Source: CAYPPS01 sp964412685 | GTDB lineage: Bacteria; Patescibacteriota; Microgenomatia; PFEM01; CAYPPS01 | Assembly: GCA_964412685.1 (NCBI GenBank) | Contig: CAYPPS010000006.1 | Coordinates: forward strand, 1-21,392 | Direction of reading: 5' to 3' | DNA: 21,392 bases | Shown: one piece after another, positions 1-7,151 of the stretch | How the letters are laid out: every line of letters begins with the position of its first letter | Position numbering within the stretch: position 1 is the first letter of the stretch | The notes under the pieces: generated by a model | The model's input: only the letters and a program-made list of their open reading frames with translations | What the model was told of the DNA's origin: nothing | Database searches by the model: none | Made by a program: the position numbers and the translations under genes

Positions 1-1575
1 GCAGAATTAATTTTTCATTCAGCTCGGAACCCATTGTCTAAAGAATTTTTATTGAAAGAGGCTTTACTTGCTCCTTGGCAGCTTATTTTTGCCATTGTCC
101 CCGATTTTTTTGGCAACCCGGCGACTAGAAATTATTTCTTGAGCGATACTTACATTGGCAAAGTTCTTTACATTGGCTTGTTGCCCTTCATTCTCAGTCT
201 GGTGGCTCTTTTTAATTTGAAAAAAAGACCGGAAACCTTTTTTGCCGTTCTAGGATTGTTCTTTTTACTGTTGTCTGTCAGCTCTCCTTTCAGTGCCTTC
301 TTTTTTTCTCTGCCGGTTTTAAGTAATTTGTCTCCGACTCAAAGCCTTTTTTTGTTTCAGTTTTCTTTTGCTTTACTGGCCGGGTTTGGTTTAGACAAAC
401 TTTTACAAGCTAAGTTTAGTTTGAGAAATCTAACCCCTCTTTTTTTTGTTGGCTTCTTTTTTCTCGTTGCTGGTTTGGTTTGGCTGGTTCGACCTGCTTT
501 TTTGTCACCGGTCTTTTTAGAAAATCTTTTGGTTGTCAAAAGGAATTTGGGCTATTCGGTTTTACTTTTTGTCTTCAGTGCGTTTCTTTATTTGCTTTTA
601 ATCAAGCTCAGAAAAGGGTCTTTGAAACAGGCTTTATTAATAGTAGTCTTGGTTTTTGTCATTTTTGATCTTTATCGTTTTTTTAACAAGATTACTCCTT
701 TTAGTCCTCCGGAGTATGTTTTTCCGGAAACCAGCATCACGACTTTTCTGCGCCAGCAGGGACTTGATCGGTTTTGGGGTTATGGAACCGCTCGGATTGA
801 AAGTAATCATAATGCCTTATTTGGTCTTTATTCTCCTGAAGGATACGATCCGCTTTATCCTTCTTTGTATGGCGAATTTATTCGTGGTTCTGAAGATGGT
901 CGAATAAAACAAGCAGTTCGTTCGGACGCCAATATTGCTCCTGGTTTTGGTCGAACCGACTTGGCGGACAATCTTTCTCGTCAAAAAGTTTTACAAGCCT
1001 TGAGCGTGAGCTTGATTCTTGATCGAGTGGAGAATGGTAGTGATGAAATCACTTTTCCTCCCGATAAGTTTGAACCTATTTGGCAAAAGAACGGTTGGCA
1101 AATCTATCATTATAAACAAACTGCCCCTCGAGCCTTTTTGGCATCATCTGTCTCTTTTGTGGATAATTGGCAGAATTTCGGAGAAGAGTTTTTTGCTCTT
1201 GATTTTGATCCTCAATCTCAAGTGGTTTTAGGAAAATCGACAGATGTTTTTTCATTAGGACAAGGGGGAGTAGAAATTGTTTCTTACCAGCCGGGAGAAG
1301 TGAAAGTTGCAGTTGAAGCTGACGAACCGGGTTTATTGGTATTGACGGATACTTTTTATCCTGGTTGGCAAGCTACAGTAAACAGTGAGCCAGCGTCAAT
1401 TATGCGGGCTAATTATGCTTTGAAAGCAATTGAGATTCCTGCTGGTCAATCGAGAGCGGTTTTCGTCTTTGACCCGGCCTCTTTTATGTGGGGTAAAATA
1501 ATTTCCCTGATTTCTTTGTCCACTTGGTTAATCATGGCTGTTTTTATGGTAAGATTTGGGAAGGTAAAAAAGTAA
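1..1575 (+). CDS. YfhO-family membrane protein, 5' end cut by window edge
   Basis: The frame is open from base 1, so this is the C-terminal 524 residues of a longer protein. The TTG at 34 is a chance internal codon and not the start. The visible part has about eight hydrophobic segments, then a soluble domain of roughly 250 residues, then a last membrane helix near the C-terminus. It aligns by eye with the protein at 19864: both have a PDF[FY]GN..TRN stretch, then LPFIL, LSN and LAGFGLD. This assigns it to the YfhO group of GT-C-fold membrane proteins, some of which are linked to glycosylation of surface polymers. The soluble end contains FYPGWQ (PGWQ at 1360-1371), which recurs in the proteins at 7135 and 8925. 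The stop codon directly abuts the next start, so the two are co-transcribed. The family call is good; the sugar and acceptor are unknown. Confidence 0.85.
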   Translation, partial: AELIFHSARNPLSKEFLLKEALLAPWQLIFAIVPDFFGNPATRNYFLSDTYIGKVLYIGLLPFILSLVALFNLKKRPETFFAVLGLFFLLLSVSSPFSAFFFSLPVLSNLSPTQSLFLFQFSFALLAGFGLDKLLQAKFSLRNLTPLFFVGFFFLVAGLVWLVRPAFLSPVFLENLLVVKRNLGYSVLLFVFSAFLYLLLIKLRKGSLKQALLIVVLVFVIFDLYRFFNKITPFSPPEYVFPETSITTFLRQQGLDRFWGYGTARIESNHNALFGLYSPEGYDPLYPSLYGEFIRGSEDGRIKQAVRSDANIAPGFGRTDLADNLSRQKVLQALSVSLILDRVENGSDEITFPPDKFEPIWQKNGWQIYHYKQTAPRAFLASSVSFVDNWQNFGEEFFALDFDPQSQVVLGKSTDVFSLGQGGVEIVSYQPGEVKVAVEADEPGLLVLTDTFYPGWQATVNSEPASIMRANYALKAIEIPAGQSRAVFVFDPASFMWGKIISLISLSTWLIMAVFMVRFGKVKK

Positions 1576-2391
1576 ATGGCAAAAATATATCTTTCTGTGA
1601 TTGTCCCTTGTTATAACGAGGAAGAAAATTTGAAAAAGGGAGTCTTAAATCAAATGGCTACCTATTTGAATAAACAAAAATATCCTTACGAGGTTATTAT
1701 CTCGGACGATGGCTCGACTGATCGAAGTGTTGAATTAGCAAAGATGTTTGCTAAAAAACATTCCCATTTTCGAGTGGTGGAAAACGAACACGGAGGAAAG
1801 CCGTTTGCGGTTAAGAGCGGTCTCGAACGAGCAAAAGGAAAAGTAGTTCTTTTTGCTGACATGGATCAATCGACTTCCATCAGTGAGTTTGGCAAACTGT
1901 TACCTTTCTTTAAAAAAGGTTATCCGGTTGTAATTGGCTCAAGAGGACGAAAACGAGAAGGATCTTCTTTGTTTAGGCTAATGGCTTCTAACGTTTTTAT
2001 GTTGGTGAGAAAAAGTTTGGTTTTGAGCAACATTGCTGACACTCAATGTGGCTTCAAAGCTTTTGAAAGAAAAGTGGCTTTGGAGCTTTTCAACCAACTT
2101 CAAGTTTTTAGAGAGAAGGAACAAGTCAAAGGCTGGAGAGTAAGTGCCTATGATGTTGAGTTGCTTTTTATTGCCCGGAAACGGGGTTATAAAATTGCCG
2201 AAACGGTGGTTAAATGGCGCGACGAAGATGCTTCCAAGGGCAAAGAGCGAGAATTTGTTAAGGAATCAAAAGAAATGTTTAAAGAAATCTTGCGAGTTCG
2301 TCTCAATGATCTAAGAGGTCTTTACTGTTCTCCATCGAAGGACAGGAAGTTGCCGCGTCACGCGAAGCGGGATGCGGAGATTCATAATTAA
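1576..2391 (+). CDS. GT2 glycosyltransferase, DPM1/ALG5-like (polyprenyl-phosphate sugar transferase type)
   Basis: A 271-residue cytosolic GT-A enzyme. The N-terminus has SVIVPCYNEEENL (residues 7-19), the nucleotide-binding DDGSTD (44-49) and the metal-binding DMD (95-97). DTQCGFKAF (155-163) and a later YDVELLFIARKRGYKI are typical of the dolichyl-phosphate glucosyl/mannosyltransferase branch (ALG5, DPM1). Such enzymes move a sugar from a nucleotide donor to a polyprenyl phosphate, and GT-C enzymes then use that lipid as donor. This suits the GT-C genes on both sides. There are no membrane helices. Start ATG follows the previous TAA with no gap, and no clear Shine-Dalgarno is seen. The last 20 or so residues (from the CSPSKDR stretch on) are basic, low in family character and coded by unusually GC-rich DNA. 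They look like a tail added by a small hairpin element. Confidence 0.88.
   Translation: MAKIYLSVIVPCYNEEENLKKGVLNQMATYLNKQKYPYEVIISDDGSTDRSVELAKMFAKKHSHFRVVENEHGGKPFAVKSGLERAKGKVVLFADMDQSTSISEFGKLLPFFKKGYPVVIGSRGRKREGSSLFRLMASNVFMLVRKSLVLSNIADTQCGFKAFERKVALELFNQLQVFREKEQVKGWRVSAYDVELLFIARKRGYKIAETVVKWRDEDASKGKEREFVKESKEMFKEILRVRLNDLRGLYCSPSKDRKLPRHAKRDAEIHN
2351..2379. repeat. GC-rich palindromic element in the 3' end of a GT2 gene
   Basis: A GC-rich patch in AT-rich surroundings: TGCCGCG, then ACGCGAAGCGGGATGCGG. CCGC at 2353-2356 can pair with GCGG at 2367-2370. TGCCGCG and GCGGGAT occur in the same order and orientation at 8851-8875, at the end of another gene. It codes for the atypical C-terminal tail LPRHAKRDAEIHN. 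I read it as a degenerate copy of a small dispersed palindromic element. Two short matches are thin support. Confidence 0.4.
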
Positions 2392-2393
2392 TA

Positions 2394-3587
2394 ATGTTTT
2401 TTAAAGAACATCCGTTTTTAACTTTAGGGTGGTTGGCGGCCGTTTTCGGCCTTTTTCTTTATTCTTTCACTCAGATTGATTTAGGTTTGACCTTAACTCA
2501 AATTTCTTTTTGGCAGACAATCCAAACAAACTTTCAGTATATTGGCTATTTCAACCGACCTTTATCGACCAATCTCTTTTTGGGGATGATGTTTCTTTTG
2601 ACTCTTTTTTATTTACTTTTTCTACGTCAAGGAGAAAAAGGCGGTTTGAAAAAGAAACTTGTCTGGCGGTTAGTTTTCTTGACCGCTTTTGTTTTGCTTT
2701 TTTCTTACAATGCTTTTTCCCACGATCTTTTCAATTACATTTTTGATGCCAAGATTGTCACTTTTTATAATGATAATCCGTACCAACACAAAGCCTTAGA
2801 TTATCACGATGATCCAATGCTTGGGTTTATGCATTGGACTCATCGGACTTATCCTTACGGACCGTTATGGTTGGGATTGACGGTTCCGCTTTCTTTCTTG
2901 GGCTTTCAGAAGCTTTTATTTACTATTTATCTTTTTAAAGGCTTGGTGATTGCCAGTTATTTGGCCATTTGTTGGGTCATTTACCAGATTTTGGCGAGAA
3001 CAAAAGGGAAAAAGGAAGCTTTATTGGGATTAGTCTTTTTTGCTTTCAATCCGTTGATAATTGTTGAAGGTTTAGTTTCGGCTCACAACGATTTGGTGAT
3101 GATGGCTTTTTTAATGCTTGGGCTTCTTTTTTTGGTGAGAGAGAAACGACTACCGGCTTTTTTACTTCTCGGTCTTTCGATTGCGGTTAAATTTGCTACC
3201 GGACTGCTCTTGCCAGTCTTTCTGGTTGTTGCCTACCTACAAATAAGAAAGAAAAAGATTAATTGGGATTGGGTTTGGTTGTTTTCGGTTCTTCTGATGT
3301 TGGGAGGAATTATTGCTGCCTCTCTAAGATTAGAATTCCAACCTTGGTACATTTTTTACTGTTTACCTTTATTGGCTTTACTGGCTAAAAAGCAAATCCT
3401 TCAAGGTTTAAGTGTGATCTTTTCTATTGGTCTGCTTTTTTACTACGTGCCCTTTCTTTATTTAGGGAATTGGGATCCACCCATTCCCACTTTCAAAATC
3501 GCTCTTTTGGTTACCTTGGGAGTTTTCTCTTTAATTTGGATTATTTTCTTTGGAAAGGCTGGAGGAGGAAGAGGCAAAAAATCGTGA
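2394..3587 (+). CDS. GT-C membrane glycosyltransferase, mannosyltransferase-like (MptA/B / GT87-like)
   Basis: A 397-residue protein with about ten to eleven hydrophobic segments. The first large outer loop carries SHDLFNYIFDAKIV (109-122, with acidic D111 and D118) followed by NPY (128-130) and YPYGPLW (153-159). A later AHNDLVMM motif lies before a helix, and a SIAVKFATGLLLP segment follows. This order of motifs is that of polyprenyl-phosphate-dependent alpha-mannosyltransferases of the MptA/MptB and GT87 (DUF2029) types, which add sugars to lipid- or polymer-bound acceptors on the outer membrane face. Only two bases separate it from the GT2 gene upstream, so the GT2 enzyme may make its lipid-linked donor. 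No Shine-Dalgarno is seen. GT-C membership is solid; the mannose assignment is an analogy. Confidence 0.75.
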   Translation: MFFKEHPFLTLGWLAAVFGLFLYSFTQIDLGLTLTQISFWQTIQTNFQYIGYFNRPLSTNLFLGMMFLLTLFYLLFLRQGEKGGLKKKLVWRLVFLTAFVLLFSYNAFSHDLFNYIFDAKIVTFYNDNPYQHKALDYHDDPMLGFMHWTHRTYPYGPLWLGLTVPLSFLGFQKLLFTIYLFKGLVIASYLAICWVIYQILARTKGKKEALLGLVFFAFNPLIIVEGLVSAHNDLVMMAFLMLGLLFLVREKRLPAFLLLGLSIAVKFATGLLLPVFLVVAYLQIRKKKINWDWVWLFSVLLMLGGIIAASLRLEFQPWYIFYCLPLLALLAKKQILQGLSVIFSIGLLFYYVPFLYLGNWDPPIPTFKIALLVTLGVFSLIWIIFFGKAGGGRGKKS

Positions 3588-3653
3588 TTTTCACCGTCAA
3601 AAATTTAGACGACAAAAATCTGGAAAGATTCCGACGAAGGAGAATTTGCTAAG

Positions 3654-3713
3654 ATGTTTGAAAATGTCTATGGTGGTAAATTAGGCTATGAGTTTTTTAA
3701 CAGAACCAGTTAG
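3654..3713 (+). pseudogene. Short ORF or remnant of a gene 3' end
   Basis: After the TGA at 3587 and a TAG shortly after, the same frame reads on as a balanced, protein-like stretch (KIWKDSDEGEFAK, then MFENVYGGKLGYEFFNRTS) to a TAG at 3711-3713. ATG 3654 has GAAGGAG eleven bases upstream but would give only 19 residues. It may be the worn C-terminus of a deleted gene or a chance ORF. I recognise no family. Confidence 0.18.
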
Positions 3714-4084
3714 TCGAGAACAACTTGGAGTTGTTTTTCAGTTACAGTTACTCTGTCTTCGAGATCATCAGTTCTTTTCTGGGCGGTCATCACATCTCTG
3801 TCTAGATTTTTAAAAAAGTAATCTAGCTTCTTTTCTAATTTGTCAAATTGTTTGGTAGTTGCCAATTCTTTAAGATCATCTTTAGTGGCTTTTTTAGCTA
3901 ATTGCCCCTCGACGGTTGTTAGTCGTTTCTCAATTTTTTTTAACTCGGTTCGAATATAAAGAAAATCCTCTCTGTCAACAGACTGGTCTTCAATTGTTCT
4001 TATTCGGGCCTCAATTGCGGAAATATCAGCCCCAATTGGTTTTAGTTTATCGTCTAATAGCTTGGCGAAATCTTTGAGAGTCAT
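3710..4084 (-). CDS. Small coiled-coil protein of unknown function
   Basis: A 124-residue, highly charged protein without signal peptide, membrane helix or cysteine. From about residue 20 to the end it is heptad-like, with hydrophobic residues spaced i/i+3/i+4 among many E, K, D and R (for example ELKKIEKRLTTVEGQLAKKA and KQFDKLEKKLDYFFKNLDRD). A long coiled coil, probably oligomeric, is expected. Such short coiled-coil proteins are common as hypothetical genes in Patescibacteria. It lies 16 bases downstream of the GT39-type gene at 4101 on the same strand and is probably co-transcribed with it. There is no strong Shine-Dalgarno before ATG 4084. The function cannot be inferred. Confidence 0.75.
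   Translation of the reverse strand: MTLKDFAKLLDDKLKPIGADISAIEARIRTIEDQSVDREDFLYIRTELKKIEKRLTTVEGQLAKKATKDDLKELATTKQFDKLEKKLDYFFKNLDRDVMTAQKRTDDLEDRVTVTEKQLQVVLD
3718..3737 (+). terminator. Candidate terminator at a convergent gene end
   Basis: AACAACT (3719-3725), loop TGG, AGTTGTT (3729-3735), running into a T-stretch that ends at 3737. The stem is AT-rich and weak. It lies where the plus-strand operon (1-3587) meets the minus-strand operon, inside the last codons of the coiled-coil gene. It would act on the plus strand; the minus strand has no T-run here. Confidence 0.35.
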
Positions 4085-4100
4085 GGTGATTCTCAGCGTA

Positions 4101-5603
4101 TCAGATTCTTATTAGTTTAACAATCTCTGTTTGCTGTATTTTTATTTTCTCTTTTATTTGCCAATCGTTGAGGATGATTTGTTTTTCGTCTTGGAGATCT
4201 GGACATCGAGGGAGGCAATAACTATCAATGAAAACTTTGTCTTTTAGAGATGGACAGGAATGTTGGTCGCAGATGAGAAAAAGGACCTGGGATTCATCGA
4301 TGCTAATTGGGCTTTTATTTTCTAGAGCCAGGAAATATCTGAAGTGAGCGTCGGATGGGGATCGGTTGGAATCAAGCAGAAGAGAGAAAGGGTTTTCTCC
4401 AGTTTGATTAATAATTTCCTGACTGATTTTTTTTGTTTCCCGGAGATCATCTTGAGGGCTCAAGTTATTGAAATAGGAGTAGAGATTGAGAGTGGCCAAA
4501 AAGAAAGTTAATAGGAAAATAATTTTTTTGAACTTCATTTTTTCCAAGAGATGAAAGAAGTTGGCTAAAAAAAGAAAAGGAATTGGCCAGAGAAAAGCGA
4601 CGTAATGAGATGGTAGTTGTCCGGGATTGAGAGTGAAAAAACCTAAAGCGGAAAAGAGAAAAAAGATTAGAGCCAGTTGAAAATGTCTTCGCTCTTTCTT
4701 AAACAACGGAATAAAGACGAGAATGATTCCTAGCAGGAAATTTACGAGGAAAAGAGGAGAAGCTTTTTTTGTAAGGGCAGTTAGGTTGGTAAATTGGTTG
4801 GCAAAATTGAAACTGGCTTCGTGGAGAAAGTTTTGGAGGAGAGTTATCTTTCTAATCGGGGCACGCTGAACTTCTTGAGGAGTGGTTAAGTTTTTAAAGT
4901 CAATGAAATCATTTTGGAATTGGAAGATTAGAAAAGGAATATAGGTTAAGAAGAAGAAAATTAAACCCCAAAGGGAATATTTTAAGAATTCTTGTTTGTC
5001 TTCTTTCTTAAAAAAGGTGGTCAACCACCATATTCCAAAAGGGAAAAGAAGAAACATTGCTGGGCTGTAGAGTTGAGTGACAATTCCTAAAGATGTTCCC
5101 AGGATTAAAAACCAAAGTTTTTTCTTTTGAATCTGGATTTGATAAACACTCCAAAAAGAAAGGAGAGTGAAAAAGGGAATTGGGCTGGGATTCCAGATTC
5201 CTTGGCTTCTGATTATCTCCTGAGAGGAAATGGCAAAAACAAGACTAACCAGAATGGCAATCGAATTGTTCCAGAGAGATCTGGTTAACTGATAGAGAAG
5301 AAAAATTGACCCTAAGCCAAAGAGGGTCAAAAACATGGTAGGGTAGAGAGGGTTGAAATTGCTGATTAATAGGGAAGGAATGAGGAGATAGTAATAAATT
5401 GGCCCGCCGTGGACGTCTTGATTGGAGAGAGGGCCAACGAGAGGAATTTGATTTTTTTTCAGAGAGAGGTAAATCTCCAAAAGATCTCGGCCTTGATCAC
5501 CGAGAAAAGGAGCCAGATTTTCTAGTTGATAAAACCTCAAAAAAGTGGCGAGAAGGAGGATTAAGAATAATGGTAGATAGCTCTTATTTAAAACCGGCTT
5601 CAA
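4101..5603 (-). CDS. GT39/PMT-type membrane glycosyltransferase
   Basis: A 500-residue GT-C protein with an N-terminal hydrophobic helix (about 9-22) and some ten more. The first outer loop has FLGDQGRD (33-40), matching the acidic catalytic loop of PMT/ArnT-like enzymes, and then NQDVHGGPIYYYLL (61-74). The C-terminal 100 residues are soluble and presumably extracytoplasmic. They carry five cysteines, in LICDQHSC, YC and RC, which could form disulfides; this is unusual for the window. The expected role is transfer of a sugar from a polyprenyl-phosphate donor to a protein or glycan. The only nearby start is TTG at 5603, since an in-frame TAA lies three codons upstream and no ATG follows before the first helix. 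There is no Shine-Dalgarno. It is divergent from the gene at 5649. Confidence 0.82.
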   Translation of the reverse strand: MKPVLNKSYLPLFLILLLATFLRFYQLENLAPFLGDQGRDLLEIYLSLKKNQIPLVGPLSNQDVHGGPIYYYLLIPSLLISNFNPLYPTMFLTLFGLGSIFLLYQLTRSLWNNSIAILVSLVFAISSQEIIRSQGIWNPSPIPFFTLLSFWSVYQIQIQKKKLWFLILGTSLGIVTQLYSPAMFLLFPFGIWWLTTFFKKEDKQEFLKYSLWGLIFFFLTYIPFLIFQFQNDFIDFKNLTTPQEVQRAPIRKITLLQNFLHEASFNFANQFTNLTALTKKASPLFLVNFLLGIILVFIPLFKKERRHFQLALIFFLFSALGFFTLNPGQLPSHYVAFLWPIPFLFLANFFHLLEKMKFKKIIFLLTFFLATLNLYSYFNNLSPQDDLRETKKISQEIINQTGENPFSLLLDSNRSPSDAHFRYFLALENKSPISIDESQVLFLICDQHSCPSLKDKVFIDSYCLPRCPDLQDEKQIILNDWQIKEKIKIQQTEIVKLIRI

Positions 5604-5627
5604 TTTACTTTAAAATTTGGCTATAAT
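5599..5627 (+). promoter_or_regulatory. Promoter of the 5649 operon
   Basis: A perfect TATAAT (5622-5627) lies 17 bases after a weak TTCAAT (5599-5604). Transcription would begin near 5634, giving a leader of about 15 bases that still contains AAGGA (5637-5641), well spaced before ATG 5649. Confidence 0.5.
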
Positions 5628-5640
5628 TGTCTTGATAAGG

Positions 5641-5670
5641 ATTATAGAATGAAAATCCTCAAGAAACCAA
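5641..5670 (-). promoter_or_regulatory. Promoter of the 4101-5603 operon, facing the plus-strand promoter
   Basis: On the minus strand TTGGTT (5670-5665), an 18-base spacer and TATAAT (5646-5641). Transcription would begin near 5634, about 30 bases before the TTG start at 5603. It lies face to face with the plus-strand promoter at 5599-5627. Confidence 0.4.
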
Positions 5671-7151
5671 TCTTTTTGCTTTCCTTGCTGATTGTTTTTT
5701 ACTTGCTTTCGCGAGTAATCGCTCTCGACCTTTTCCCCATTTTTACCGATGAGGCAATTTATATTCGCTGGGCCCAAATTGGCAAAGCTGATGCTGCTTG
5801 GCGGTTTATCTCTCTCACAGACGGGAAACAACCGCTTTTTACTTGGTTAAATATGTTGGCTTTAAATTTTTTCCGAGATCCTTTGATTGCTGGACGAATG
5901 GTTTCCGTGGCAGCAGGGTTGGGTACTTTGGTTGGTCTTTTCTTTTTGGGTCGGGAAATTTTTAAAGATACTTGGGTGGGATTACTGGCAGCTTTGGCTT
6001 ATTTACTTTACCCTTTTGCTTTGGTTCACGATCGAATGGCTTTAATGGACAGTTTAGTGGGGACGCTTATTGTTTGGGCACTGCTCTTCCAAGTTCTCTT
6101 AGTGAGAAAGCTAAGATTAGATATTGCTTTGATTTTGGGGATGATCATGGGAGCCGGAATTTTAACAAAATCTTCCGGGTTTTTCGCTCTTTATTTACTG
6201 CCTTTCTCTCTCCTTCTTTTTGATTTTAAGAAAAAAGAGATGAGAAAAAGACTTTTATTGTGGTTGGGATTAAGTTTGATTGCCGTAGTTGAATCTCAGG
6301 TTCTTTATTCCATTCTACGGCTTTCACCCTTTTTCCATATGGTAGCCAACAAAAACACCGTCTTTATCTATAGTTTTGATGAATGGCTGACTCATCCTTG
6401 GCGGTTTTTATATGGCAATTTGCGAGGATTGTTTGATTGGTTTATTGGTTACTTCAGTTGGCCCCTTCTTGGTTTATTGCTTTTTTCTTTGTGGGGCGGT
6501 AAACGAGCCAAAGAAAAACTTTTGTTATTGATTTGGCTTATGAGTCCCTTTTTTGCTCTGGCTCTTTTTGGCAAGGTTCTCTTCCCCCGTTTTGTCTTTT
6601 TTATGACTTTACCTGTACTGCCTTTGATTGGCTTAGGTTTGTTGAGATTAGAGGAAATTTTGAAAAAGGAAATCTGGTTAATTATTTTTTCCCTCGGACT
6701 TTTCTTTCTCTGGCTGAGAGCCGATTTTCAATTATTGACCAATCCTTACCAAGCTTCCATTCCTAAAGCTGATTTAGGTCAATATTTGAATGATTGGCCT
6801 GCAGGTGGAGGGATAGATGAAGCGATTGTTCTTTTCGAGAAAGAAGCAAAAGATAAGCGGATTTTGGTAGTTACAGAAGGAACTTTTGGCTTACTCCCTT
6901 ATGGTTTGGAGATTTATTTAAGTGGCAATCCCAATATTCAAATTCAAGGGGTTTGGCCTTTAGAGAAAGAAAACCTCACTTTTTTGTCAGAAGAAGAGGA
7001 GAGAGAAGTTTATTTAGTGTTAAATCAAATCCAGATCGCGCCTGATTGGCCTTTGACGTTAATGGGTAAATGGCAAAAAGGAGTCGGGATTGCTTATCTG
7101 GCGGTTTATCGCTTTGAGACCTTGGATTTTTTAAATGATCAAGAGGATTGA
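5649..7151 (+). CDS. PMT/ArnT-like membrane glycosyltransferase (PMT_2 / GT39)
   Basis: A 500-residue GT-C protein. An N-terminal helix (about 7-25) is followed by FPIFTDEAIYIRW, with the D34-E35 pair expected for the catalytic acidic site of PMT_2 enzymes. Next come DGKQPLFTWLNML (58-70) and GRMVSVAAGLGTLVGLFFLG, then VHDRMALMDSL in the second outer loop, all typical of the family. About eleven helices are followed by a soluble C-terminal domain of roughly 130 residues. It is expected to transfer a sugar from a polyprenyl-phosphate donor outside the membrane. The start ATG has AAGGA seven bases upstream, one of only two clear ribosome sites in the window. It is the first gene of an overlapping operon: its end overlaps the next gene by 17 bases. 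Confidence 0.87.
   Translation: MKILKKPIFLLSLLIVFYLLSRVIALDLFPIFTDEAIYIRWAQIGKADAAWRFISLTDGKQPLFTWLNMLALNFFRDPLIAGRMVSVAAGLGTLVGLFFLGREIFKDTWVGLLAALAYLLYPFALVHDRMALMDSLVGTLIVWALLFQVLLVRKLRLDIALILGMIMGAGILTKSSGFFALYLLPFSLLLFDFKKKEMRKRLLLWLGLSLIAVVESQVLYSILRLSPFFHMVANKNTVFIYSFDEWLTHPWRFLYGNLRGLFDWFIGYFSWPLLGLLLFSLWGGKRAKEKLLLLIWLMSPFFALALFGKVLFPRFVFFMTLPVLPLIGLGLLRLEEILKKEIWLIIFSLGLFFLWLRADFQLLTNPYQASIPKADLGQYLNDWPAGGGIDEAIVLFEKEAKDKRILVVTEGTFGLLPYGLEIYLSGNPNIQIQGVWPLEKENLTFLSEEEEREVYLVLNQIQIAPDWPLTLMGKWQKGVGIAYLAVYRFETLDFLNDQED

Noticed and set aside
34..1575. TTG at 34 as start of the first gene
   Set aside because: The frame is open to base 1, and residues upstream align with the paralogue at the window end. 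The gene starts outside the window.
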